Assembly (NCBI GenBank): GCA_902806395.1
Contig: CADCWH010000130.1
Location: forward strand, 1 to 9,725
Source: an uncultured Thermomicrobiales bacterium
GTDB taxonomy: Bacteria; Chloroflexota; Chloroflexia; Thermomicrobiales; UBA6265
Reading direction: 5' to 3'
DNA length: 9,725 nt
Below are positions 1 through 7,412 of this stretch, one piece after another; within the stretch, counting starts at the first letter, position 1; each line of letters starts with the position of its first letter. The notes beneath the pieces were generated by a model that saw nothing but the letters and a program-made list of their open reading frames with translations, was not told the origin of the DNA and did not search any database. The translations under genes and the position numbers were made by a program.

Positions 1-1
1 C

Positions 2-1627
<1,626 letters not shown>

Positions 1628-1649
1628 TCTGACGACGCGGCCTGGGGCC

Positions 1650-1665
1650 GGAGGAGATCTCCTCC
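1650..1665. repeat. Perfect 16-bp palindrome downstream of hppA
   Basis: GGAGGAGATCTCCTCC is fully self-complementary and lies 22 nt after the hppA stop. As RNA it can form a 6-bp hairpin with a GATC loop. No T-run follows, so it is not a classical intrinsic terminator. It could be a 3'-end stabilising hairpin, a terminator of non-standard type, or a binding site for a dimeric protein. Confidence 0.6.
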
Positions 1666-1695
1666 CCGCCCACGAAGGATCGACGTGCTCCGGCA

Positions 1696-1714
1696 CCGGC
1701 CAGAGATCGGCCGG
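1696..1714. repeat. GC-rich inverted repeat upstream of the FAD oxidoreductase
   Basis: CCGGCC (1696-1701) and GGCCGG (1709-1714) form a perfect 6-bp stem around a 7-nt loop. It ends 11 nt before the putative Shine-Dalgarno GAGGG (1726-1730) of the next gene. No T-run follows. With the 16-bp palindrome it accounts for much of the 110-nt intergenic region 1628-1737, in which I see no convincing -35/-10 pair. Confidence 0.45.
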
Positions 1715-1737
1715 GGGCCGGGGATGAGGGCGGTAGA

Positions 1738-3114
1738 GTGACCGAGGCGACCGCGATGGCAGACGTGACGACCCAGCGGAGCCAGGTGGGCATCGTCGGC
1801 GGCGGCATGGCTGGCTTGACCGCCGCCCTCCGCCTGGCCCGAGCCGGGGACGCCGTGACGCTCTGGGAGCGGGGACAACGTCTCGGTGGCCAGGCGGCGG
1901 CCTTCCCCGTCGCCGGGACCTCCCTAGAACTTTTTTACCACCACCTGTTCCAGAGCGACGAGGCGATCACCGCCCTCGCCAACGAGGTGGGTGTCGGCGA
2001 CGAACTCGTGTGGCTTCCGTCCAACGTCGGCTACTTCTCCGAGGGGAGAATCTGGCCGCTGAACGGCGCCCTGGACCTCCTCAAGCTCGGCTTCATCCCC
2101 CTCCACGACCGCATCCGCCTCGGCCTGGTGACGGCCTACCTCCAGCGGGTCCGGAAGTGGGAGCGGTTCGAGCACGTCACGGCCGACCGGTGGCTGCGCC
2201 GCGCCCTCGGCCAGAATGCCTACGACAAGACCCTCGGTGCCCAGCTCAGGGCCAAGTTCGGCAGCTACTATGATCAGGTCGCCATGGTCTGGTTCTGGGG
2301 CAAGATCTGGCTCCGCACCACCTCCCGCCGCTCCCCCCTCGACCAAGAGAAGCTCGGCTACTTCCGGGGCAGCTTCAACGTGATCATCGACGCCCTGGCT
2401 GATGCCTGCCGCGCCGCCGGGGTCGAGATCGTCACGGGCTCCGGCCCATCCGAGGGCCGCGCGGCCAGCGGAGGAGGCGTCGAGCTGGTCTTCGATGACC
2501 GGGTCGAGCGCCGGGAAACCGTGATCGCCACCGTCCCGTCGTCGGTCTTCCTCCGCCTCGCCCCCTCGATCGGCGGGGCCTACCGTGACACGCTCTCCGC
2601 CTTGACCTATGAGGCGGCGGCCGTCGCGATCCTCCAGATGGATCGGCCCCTCACCGACATCTACTGGCTCAACATCGCCGACCCAGACATCCCGTTCACC
2701 GGCGTCATCGAGCACACCAACTTCGTCGGTCCCGAGCACTACGGTGGCGCCCATTTCCTCTACCTGAGCAAGTACATGGAGCCGGACCACCCCTACTTCG
2801 CCCTGAGCGACGAGGACCTGGTCGCGGAGTACCTGCCCTTCCTCAAGCGGATCAATCCCGACTTCGACCCATCGTGGGTCAAGCGGTGGTGGGTCTTCCG
2901 AGAGCGGGCCGCACAGCCGATCGTGATGCTCGACCATCGGAAGCGGATCCCCGCTCACCAGACGCCGATCCCCGGTCTCTATCTCGCCAACACCACCCAG
3001 ATCTACCCCGAGGACCGCGGCACGAACTACAGTGTCCGCCTCGGCAACGACATCGCCAAGATCGTCAGCGACGACCGGGCCGCCGGCAAGCCCTGGCCGA
3101 CCCCCGCGGCCTGA
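1738..3114 (+). CDS. FAD-dependent oxidoreductase, amine-oxidase/HemY-like (PRK07233-like)
   Basis: A 458-residue flavoprotein, probably cytoplasmic, of the NAD(P)/FAD-dependent amine-oxidase superfamily. The N-terminal dinucleotide-binding fold shows GGGMAG (GxGxxG, residues 21-26), the ribose-binding acid E44 in TLWERG, and RLGG (48-51). Family-specific stretches are YHHLFQSD (from 67), YWLNIADPDIPFTGVIEHTNF (from 309) and the C-terminal FAD motif GLYLANTTQIYPEDRG (from 413). These match what I remember of the PRK07233 group, related to protoporphyrinogen oxidase and phytoene desaturase; its substrate is unknown to me, and a heme or carotenoid role should not be assumed. GTG 1738 is preferred because GAGGG lies 7 nt upstream. 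ATG 1756 (residue 7), with GAGG 8 nt upstream, is a plausible alternative. Start aside, the call is secure at superfamily level. It converges on the hydrolase gene with a 15-nt gap. Confidence 0.9.
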   Translation: MTEATAMADVTTQRSQVGIVGGGMAGLTAALRLARAGDAVTLWERGQRLGGQAAAFPVAGTSLELFYHHLFQSDEAITALANEVGVGDELVWLPSNVGYFSEGRIWPLNGALDLLKLGFIPLHDRIRLGLVTAYLQRVRKWERFEHVTADRWLRRALGQNAYDKTLGAQLRAKFGSYYDQVAMVWFWGKIWLRTTSRRSPLDQEKLGYFRGSFNVIIDALADACRAAGVEIVTGSGPSEGRAASGGGVELVFDDRVERRETVIATVPSSVFLRLAPSIGGAYRDTLSALTYEAAAVAILQMDRPLTDIYWLNIADPDIPFTGVIEHTNFVGPEHYGGAHFLYLSKYMEPDHPYFALSDEDLVAEYLPFLKRINPDFDPSWVKRWWVFRERAAQPIVMLDHRKRIPAHQTPIPGLYLANTTQIYPEDRGTNYSVRLGNDIAKIVSDDRAAGKPWPTPAA

Positions 3115-3129
3115 GCAGAGTCCGACACC

Positions 3130-4014
3130 TCACGTCCGGACCCAAGCGGGCGCATTGGCGACGATCCCCTGCCGGATGATCCCACCGTCTTCGAGGTGCC
3201 CCAGCGCAGCGTAGACCGATGACTGGACGAGGTAGTACCCACCGGGGTCCGTCGCCGTGAGCCCGAACGCGTCCTGCACCGCCGCCATGACGGGTCCGAA
3301 TGCGAGAGGCGACTCCACGGCCCCAGTGACGACGTCGAGCAACCGCTCGACCACGGCCCGGTTGATGGCTACGGACGGACCGATGTCCGCCATCATCACC
3401 CCATGCCCGGGCAGCGCCCACGCGCATTCGACGAGTTCCGCCCGCTCTAGCGAGCGCAGGTGCGGCCCGACCGCGACCAGATACGGGACCGGGTACTTCT
3501 CCAGTGCCTCGGGCGGCAGGACGACGTCGGCGCAGAAGAACACCCCGTCGATGTTGTAGCCAACCTGGCCGGGCGAATGCCCGGGGAGCGGGACGACCTC
3601 GATTCCGACGTTCCCGATCTGGAGGGAGCCGGCCGAGATGACATGATCGACCGGACTGGGCACCGCCAGCAGCAACCGATTCCGAAGGGGCGCCGGTGGT
3701 GCCGCCCCGCCGAAGAGCAGCGTCGGCAGCAACTCCGGGTGGCGCAGGATCGCCTCATCGATCTCCGGAGCCCAGACCGCGGCCCCGGTCCGCTTCACCA
3801 CCGCCGCGTTGCCACCGAAGTGATCGGCGTGGGCATGTGTCGCGAGGATCCCGATGACCTCTAGGCCCTCCGCACTGATCGCCTTCAGCGCGCGGAGCCC
3901 GTTCGATTCGTTTCCCCCGGTATCGACCATCAGGGCCGTCCGGTCGTCCAGGCGGACCACCCCGACGTTCACGCCGCCCGGCAGGTACCCGACTCGCCCC
4001 GTGATCCGCTCCAT
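3130..4014 (-). CDS. Metallo-beta-lactamase-fold metallohydrolase
   Basis: A 294-residue MBL-fold hydrolase, probably cytoplasmic since no signal peptide is seen. The dinuclear metal site is complete: H60, H62, D64 and H65 in THAHADH, H146 in LPGHSPG, D163 in FFCADVV, and H204 in LPGHG. DTGG at 31-34 closes the first strand pair. The last ~60 residues (from about 235) lack metal ligands and resemble a small helical or winged-helix appendix as in LACTB2-type and glyoxalase-II-like proteins; this is inference. Substrate cannot be told: thioester, lactone or phosphoester are all possible. The frame stays open to 4230, but ATG 4014 is chosen because the conserved fold starts there, GGAGG (4029-4025) lies 10 nt upstream, and a longer start would run over the 5' end of pyrB. 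It is divergent from pyrB with 79 nt between starts. Confidence 0.92.
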   Translation of the reverse strand: MERITGRVGYLPGGVNVGVVRLDDRTALMVDTGGNESNGLRALKAISAEGLEVIGILATHAHADHFGGNAAVVKRTGAAVWAPEIDEAILRHPELLPTLLFGGAAPPAPLRNRLLLAVPSPVDHVISAGSLQIGNVGIEVVPLPGHSPGQVGYNIDGVFFCADVVLPPEALEKYPVPYLVAVGPHLRSLERAELVECAWALPGHGVMMADIGPSVAINRAVVERLLDVVTGAVESPLAFGPVMAAVQDAFGLTATDPGGYYLVQSSVYAALGHLEDGGIIRQGIVANAPAWVRT

Positions 4015-4024
4015 CGGTCCCCGT

Positions 4025-4029
4025 CCTCC
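4025..4029 (-). promoter_or_regulatory. Shine-Dalgarno of the MBL hydrolase gene
   Basis: The minus strand reads GGAGG, followed by a 10-nt spacer and then ATG at 4014. It settles the start within a frame that remains open for 72 further codons upstream. Confidence 0.6.
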
Positions 4030-4038
4030 GTCGCCCGC

Positions 4039-4044
4039 TATACT
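4039..4044 (+). promoter_or_regulatory. Possible -10 element for pyrB
   Basis: TATACT differs from the TATAAT consensus at one position and lies in an otherwise GC-rich 79-nt divergent region, 49 nt before the pyrB GTG. The hexamer 17 nt upstream (GGTCCC, 4016-4021) does not resemble TTGACA, so support rests on the -10 alone. Transcription would begin near 4050. Confidence 0.3.
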
Positions 4045-4071
4045 CGTGGCTACCCGGCCCGTCCCAAGATC

Positions 4072-4077
4072 ATCATA
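4072..4077 (-). promoter_or_regulatory. Possible -10 element for the MBL hydrolase gene
   Basis: The minus strand reads TATGAT, one mismatch from TATAAT, 57 nt before the hydrolase ATG. The matching -35 position has only a partial match (CGAACA at a 17-nt spacing) and lies over the first codons of pyrB. If both -10 elements are used, the two transcripts start about 15 nt apart and overlap. Confidence 0.25.
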
Positions 4078-4078
4078 C

Positions 4079-4084
4079 GAAGGA
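4079..4084 (+). promoter_or_regulatory. Shine-Dalgarno of pyrB
   Basis: GAAGGA sits 9 nt before the GTG at 4094 and decides the start in a frame that stays open back to 3854. A weak 4-bp hairpin (CGAA 4078-4081 with TTCG 4088-4091) could place this site partly in a loop. Confidence 0.6.
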
Positions 4085-4093
4085 TCATTCGCC

Positions 4094-5026
4094 GTGTTCG
4101 CCCCCTCGTCGTCGCTCGAACATGTCATCGCCGTCGACCAGTTCGACCGCGCGTCCCTGGAGTCTCTGTTCGCCCGGACGGACGAGATGCGGGTGTTACC
4201 CACCGGCGCGACGCCGCTCGCGGGGCGCATCCTGGCGACGCTATTCTACGAGCCATCTACCCGGACACGTCTCAGTTTCGAGTCGGCGATGCTGCGCCTC
4301 GGTGGCCAGGTGATCTCGACCGAGAATGCCCGTGAGTTCTCCTCGGCCATCAAGGGCGAGTCGGTCGAGGACACGATTCGCATCCTCAACGGATATGCCG
4401 ACGCGATCGTGATCCGCCACCACGAGCAGGGTGCCGCCGCCCGTGCCGCCGCCGTCTCCGAGGTGCCCGTCATCAATGGCGGTGACGGCCCGGGCGAGCA
4501 CCCGACCCAGGCCCTGCTCGACCTCTACACCATCCGGCACGAGGTGGGCCGCCTCGATGGCCTCCGCGTCGCGCTGGTCGGTGACCTCCGCTTCGGTCGC
4601 GCGGCACGCTCGCTCGCCCTGCTGTTCCGGGCCACCGAGGGGACCGAACTCGTCTTCGTCTCGCCGCCGGCCGTCCCGATGGGTGACGACGTGCGGGATG
4701 CCCTGGACCGGTCCGGGGTCCGCTGGCGGGAGGAGACCGACCTCTTCTCGGTACTGCCCGATGTCGAGGTCGTCTACCAGACCCGCATCCAGCGCGAGCG
4801 ATTCGCCACCGCCGAGGAATACGACGCCTCGCGCGGCGTCTATGTGATCGATGCCCCGGCCATGCGTCGCCTCTCGCCGGACGCCATCGTCCTCCACCCC
4901 TTACCCCGCGTGGACGAGATCACTCCCGATGTCGACTCCGACCCTCGCGCAGCGTACTTCCGTCAGGCCCACAACGGCGTCTTCGTCCGCATGGCGTTAC
5001 TGACGGCGCTGCTCGATCGCGACTAG
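4094..5026 (+). CDS. pyrB: Aspartate carbamoyltransferase catalytic subunit
   Basis: Cytoplasmic enzyme of de novo pyrimidine synthesis: carbamoyl phosphate plus L-aspartate gives N-carbamoyl-L-aspartate and phosphate. The 310-residue length fits the family (about 300-310). The carbamoyl-phosphate domain carries STRTR (55-59) in FYEPSTRTRLSFESA, S75 and K87 of the 80s loop, and HPTQ (136-139) in GDGPGEHPTQALLD. The aspartate domain carries VGDLRFGR (162-169), YQTRIQRERF (228-237) and HPLPR (268-272). No key residue is missing. The usual YGRTVHSL segment reads FGRAARSL, a mild deviation. GTG 4094 is chosen by length and by GAAGGA 9 nt upstream. No other pyr gene (pyrR, pyrC, pyrI, carAB) is in the window, so pyrB appears separate from the pathway cluster often seen in bacteria. 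It converges with the MFS gene across 17 nt. Confidence 0.97.
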   Translation: MFAPSSSLEHVIAVDQFDRASLESLFARTDEMRVLPTGATPLAGRILATLFYEPSTRTRLSFESAMLRLGGQVISTENAREFSSAIKGESVEDTIRILNGYADAIVIRHHEQGAAARAAAVSEVPVINGGDGPGEHPTQALLDLYTIRHEVGRLDGLRVALVGDLRFGRAARSLALLFRATEGTELVFVSPPAVPMGDDVRDALDRSGVRWREETDLFSVLPDVEVVYQTRIQRERFATAEEYDASRGVYVIDAPAMRRLSPDAIVLHPLPRVDEITPDVDSDPRAAYFRQAHNGVFVRMALLTALLDRD

Positions 5027-5043
5027 ACACGAGTCATGGGAGT

Positions 5044-6582
5044 TCATGGTTCCGTATCCTCCCCCGCGTCCACCGTCTCCGGTCCCTGGCGGCTCCTGGT
5101 CCTGATCCTCCGCCACATGGCCGCCTCGGCGGTCCGGCCGTGCAGGATGCTCCAAGCGCCGAGGGTCATCAAGATCAAGCCGACCACGGTCAGGACCTGG
5201 ACGACGCCGAAGAGGTCCGCCGAGGCGGCAGCGAAGAAGATCGGTACGAACGACACCGTGTTCGAGATCGTGAAGAACGTGGCGTAGACTCGTGCCCGGA
5301 TCGTCTCGTGGGAACGCTCCTGCAGCACCGTCTGGGCCGGCACCAAGATGAAGGCGTTGCAGACGCCCAGGACCGCGGTCAGGCACCCGACGACCACCAC
5401 CACGAGGACGACCGGCACGTTACCCCCTGGCCAGGCCAGCGAAAGCGCCTCCCGGCTCAGGGCAGTGAACAGGATCATCAGCCCGGCGGCCAGCATCGAC
5501 CAGTTGATGAGGGTCGCCCGTTCGACCCGGGCCGAGACCCGACCGACGATCAGTACCCCCACCAGCACGCCCAGCCCCGCCGGGGCGACCACGTAGCCGA
5601 TGTCTTCCTTCTGCAGCCCAACGACCCCGGTCACGAACTCTGGTCCCAGTGCGGCGACCATGAGGAAGGTGGTCGCCGCCAGGGTCAGGTGACCGATCGC
5701 CAGCATCAGCATCGAGTCTTGGAGGATGTAGACCAACCCCTCCTTGATGTCGTCCCACAACCGGGCGATGGGGTGCATCTCGGAGCCGCCCGGGCCAGCC
5801 ATGGTGACGGACATCGCCCCGCCGTTGGTGGTGCGCGGCAGGGTCATCACGAGTGCGGCGCAGCCCAAGAAGACGACCACCGTCAGCGCCAGCACGGCGT
5901 CGAGCCCAAAGATCTTGACCAAGATCGGTCCGACCGTCGCGAAGCCCAGCAGTTGCGCCGCCGTGAAGGTCAGATTGAACAGGGCGTTGGCGCTCATCAG
6001 CTGGGCCCGGGGCACCAGCGAGGGGATCGTCGCCCCTTGGGCCGGGGCGAAGAACTGCCCGGCGATGCCGAACAGGAACGTGCCCACGTAGTGGGCCAGC
6101 AAGATCGTCTCGACCTGCCATTCGGGCCGGATGAAGAGCAGCGAGAGCACCGCGACGCCCCGGGCGACGTTCACCACGGCCATCAGGTGGCGACGATTGA
6201 CCCGGTCGGCCACGACGCCGGCGATCGGTCCGAAGAGGACGGAGGGCAGGGAGAAGGCCAGGATCACCAGGCTGATCGCCGTATTGGCCTGGCCCAGGCC
6301 GTGGATCTCGACGATCTCGCGCACCCGCAGCAGCAGGGCGAAGTTGATCATGTTGTTGGCGGTCTGCGAGATCGCCTGGGCGATCCACAACCGCAGGAAG
6401 GCCCCGTTGCGCAGCACGGCGGCGAACGAGTTCGGGGGCGGAGCGGTGACGATGGTCGGCAGCGGCTCGGCCTCGGGCAACGGCCCGCGGTCGCCACGGG
6501 CGAGGCCAGGAACCTCCTCAGCCCCAGGCGTCGGGGAGCGCCCGATCTCGTCGTCGCCGGAGTCCCGTACTTCTCCGGTCAT
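5044..6582 (-). CDS. MFS transporter, drug/siderophore exporter-like (MFS_3 type)
   Basis: A 512-residue polytopic membrane protein of the major facilitator superfamily, about 12 hydrophobic segments between residue ~53 and ~485. Family marks are the motif-A-like loop GVVADRVNRR (122-131), FFAPAQGATIPSLVPRAQLMSANAL (about 177-201) typical of the EntS / macrolide-efflux-like MFS_3 group, and the late loop ERSHETIRARVYATFF (from 422). Both ends are unusually long and polar: roughly 50 residues rich in acidic residues, Pro and Gly before the first helix, and about 25 after the last. Export of a small molecule is the likely role; the substrate is unknown. ATG 6582 overlaps the DUF951 stop (ATGA), and no Shine-Dalgarno precedes it, so translation is probably coupled to DUF951. 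A GTG near residue 56, just before the first helix, is a less likely start. Confidence 0.9.
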   Translation of the reverse strand: MTGEVRDSGDDEIGRSPTPGAEEVPGLARGDRGPLPEAEPLPTIVTAPPPNSFAAVLRNGAFLRLWIAQAISQTANNMINFALLLRVREIVEIHGLGQANTAISLVILAFSLPSVLFGPIAGVVADRVNRRHLMAVVNVARGVAVLSLLFIRPEWQVETILLAHYVGTFLFGIAGQFFAPAQGATIPSLVPRAQLMSANALFNLTFTAAQLLGFATVGPILVKIFGLDAVLALTVVVFLGCAALVMTLPRTTNGGAMSVTMAGPGGSEMHPIARLWDDIKEGLVYILQDSMLMLAIGHLTLAATTFLMVAALGPEFVTGVVGLQKEDIGYVVAPAGLGVLVGVLIVGRVSARVERATLINWSMLAAGLMILFTALSREALSLAWPGGNVPVVLVVVVVGCLTAVLGVCNAFILVPAQTVLQERSHETIRARVYATFFTISNTVSFVPIFFAAASADLFGVVQVLTVVGLILMTLGAWSILHGRTAEAAMWRRIRTRSRQGPETVDAGEDTEP

Positions 6583-6890
6583 CCCGGCGCCGGGTGATCA
6601 CGGTCTCTTGGCAATGGGACGACGTGCACGGCACGGTCCGACCCCGCCCCCGCCCCAGGTGTCTCGCCTTCGCCTGCGATAGTGGCGTCGTCTGTCGCCC
6701 GGCTGACGAACGCCTTCAGACGCCGCTCCAAGTCACGTCGAGTGAGCATGACCCGATGCTGGCAGCCGTGGCAACGTAGGCCGATGTCCGCCCCGAGCCG
6801 GACCACGGTCCACTCCTGCGAGCCACAGGGATGGGGCTTGCGCAGGCGAACCACGTCGCCGAGCGAGAACGGCGTTGGACCGGTCGGCAT
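6579..6890 (-). CDS. DUF951 family protein with C-terminal extension
   Basis: A 103-residue soluble protein. Residues 8-62 match DUF951: FSLGDVVRLRKPHPCGSQEW, then GADIGLRCHGCQHRVMLTRRDLERRLK. C22 and the C40-x-x-C43 pair look like a small zinc-ribbon or nucleic-acid-binding fold; that role is inference, as the family has no established function I know of. Typical members end near 60-70 residues. Here about 38 more (66-103), rich in Ala, Gly, Asp, Arg and Pro and without a recognisable fold, run up to the MFS start. The frame is open from 6971, but ATG 6890 is chosen because the domain begins there and AGAGG (6900-6896) lies 5 nt upstream. The TGA overlaps the MFS ATG by 4 nt, which suggests co-translation. 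The 117-nt gap to ybaB holds a hairpin and no clear promoter. Confidence 0.88.
   Translation of the reverse strand: MPTGPTPFSLGDVVRLRKPHPCGSQEWTVVRLGADIGLRCHGCQHRVMLTRRDLERRLKAFVSRATDDATIAGEGETPGAGAGSDRAVHVVPLPRDRDHPAPG
6583..6594. repeat. 12-bp palindrome at the MFS start codon
   Basis: CCCGGCGCCGGG is perfectly self-complementary, encodes the end of DUF951 and lies directly 5' of the MFS ATG on the minus strand, where a Shine-Dalgarno would be. In mRNA it can form a short CCCG/CGGG stem with a GCGC loop. Confidence 0.55.
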
Positions 6891-6989
6891 GGGTACCTCT
6901 TCGGAAGGGGTCAAGAGACGGGCGATCACGGGGCGGCGGTCCAATCCAGAGGTGGATATTCCCGGGAGCATCGTTCCGCCGCCCCGAGA

Positions 6990-7006
6990 CGTTCCGCCCC
7001 GGAACG
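6990..7006. repeat. 7-bp inverted repeat just downstream of ybaB
   Basis: CGTTCCG (6990-6996) and CGGAACG (7000-7006) form a perfect stem with a 3-nt loop, beginning one base after the ybaB stop. A second CGTTCCG at 6972-6978 can pair with the same right arm, giving an alternative larger hairpin. No T-run follows on the minus strand, so it is either an atypical terminator or an mRNA 3'-stabilising structure between ybaB and DUF951. Confidence 0.5.
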
Positions 7007-7007
7007 A

Positions 7008-7310
7008 CTACATGCCGGGGATCTTCAGGCCGCCAGTCAACGCCGACATCTTCTCCTCGGAGAGCGCCTCGGCCTTGGCCATCGCGTCCTGGATCGCGGC
7101 GGTGATCAGGTCTTCGAGCAGCTCGACGTCCTCGGGATCAACGGCGCTCGGGTCGATCTTGATCTGGCGGAATGCCTTGGCCCCGGTCACCAACGCGGTG
7201 ACGACCCCGCCCCCGGCGGTCCCCTCGACGACCGTCTCGGCCAGCTCGTCCTGGATCTTCGCCAGCCGATTCTGCATCTGCTGGATCATCTTCATGTTCG
7301 GCATGCCCAT
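7008..7310 (-). CDS. ybaB: YbaB/EbfC family nucleoid-associated protein
   Basis: A 100-residue protein of the YbaB/EbfC family, small dimeric DNA-binding proteins associated with the nucleoid; length matches the family. The N-terminal helix (MKMIQQMQNRLAKIQDELAE, residues 7-25) leads into GTAGGGVVTALVTGAKAFRQIKIDPSAV (30-57), then the conserved DPEDVELLEDLITAAIQDAMAKA (58-80) and a Gly/Met-containing tail. ATG 7310 is chosen over the internal Met codons at 7304, 7295 and 7289 because AGGAG (7322-7318) sits 7 nt upstream. In many bacteria this gene lies between dnaX and recR; here it follows recN after 102 nt, still next to a recombination-repair gene. Confidence 0.95.
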   Translation of the reverse strand: MGMPNMKMIQQMQNRLAKIQDELAETVVEGTAGGGVVTALVTGAKAFRQIKIDPSAVDPEDVELLEDLITAAIQDAMAKAEALSEEKMSALTGGLKIPGM

Positions 7311-7348
7311 CGGGGTACTCCTGTTCTGTCCTCGCCTCTCGGCGCGAT

Positions 7349-7366
7349 GCCGGGCACGTTCCCGGC
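7349..7366. repeat. Hairpin in the recN-ybaB gap
   Basis: GCCGGG (7349-7354) and CCCGGC (7361-7366) pair perfectly around a 6-nt loop. An overlapping alternative pairs GATGCC with GGCATC across 7346-7374. It lies in the 102-nt gap 7311-7412, upstream of the ybaB Shine-Dalgarno, and lacks a following T-run in the minus direction. Confidence 0.4.
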
Positions 7367-7388
7367 GGCGGCATCTCGATCCGGCGCA

Positions 7389-7394
7389 ATAGTA
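7389..7394 (-). promoter_or_regulatory. Possible -10 element for ybaB
   Basis: The minus strand reads TACTAT, two mismatches from TATAAT, in the recN-ybaB gap 79 nt before the ybaB start. The -35 position at 17-nt spacing (TGTAGG) matches poorly, so this is only a candidate. Confidence 0.2.
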
Positions 7395-7412
7395 CCGTGC
7401 CGCCCGGCGCGC

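Noticed and set aside
1924..2958. Long open frame of 344 codons on the minus strand opposite the FAD oxidoreductase.
   Set aside because: It is a codon-bias shadow of the real gene: no recognisable motifs, composition skewed to Asp, Glu, Gly and Val, and full overlap with a gene of clear family.
3854..4093. Upstream extension of the pyrB frame by 80 codons.
   Set aside because: It lies antisense to the conserved metal-binding part of the hydrolase, is Arg/Pro/Ser-rich, and PyrB has normal length from GTG 4094 with an SD.
4015..4230. Upstream extension of the hydrolase frame by 72 codons.
   Set aside because: It would overlap the start of pyrB, lacks similarity to the MBL fold, and a GGAGG precedes ATG 4014.
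5140..6597. 485-codon open frame on the plus strand opposite the MFS gene.
   Set aside because: Extremely rich in Gln, His, Asp, Arg and Gly with no hydrophobic core or motif, as expected antisense to a GC-rich membrane-protein gene.
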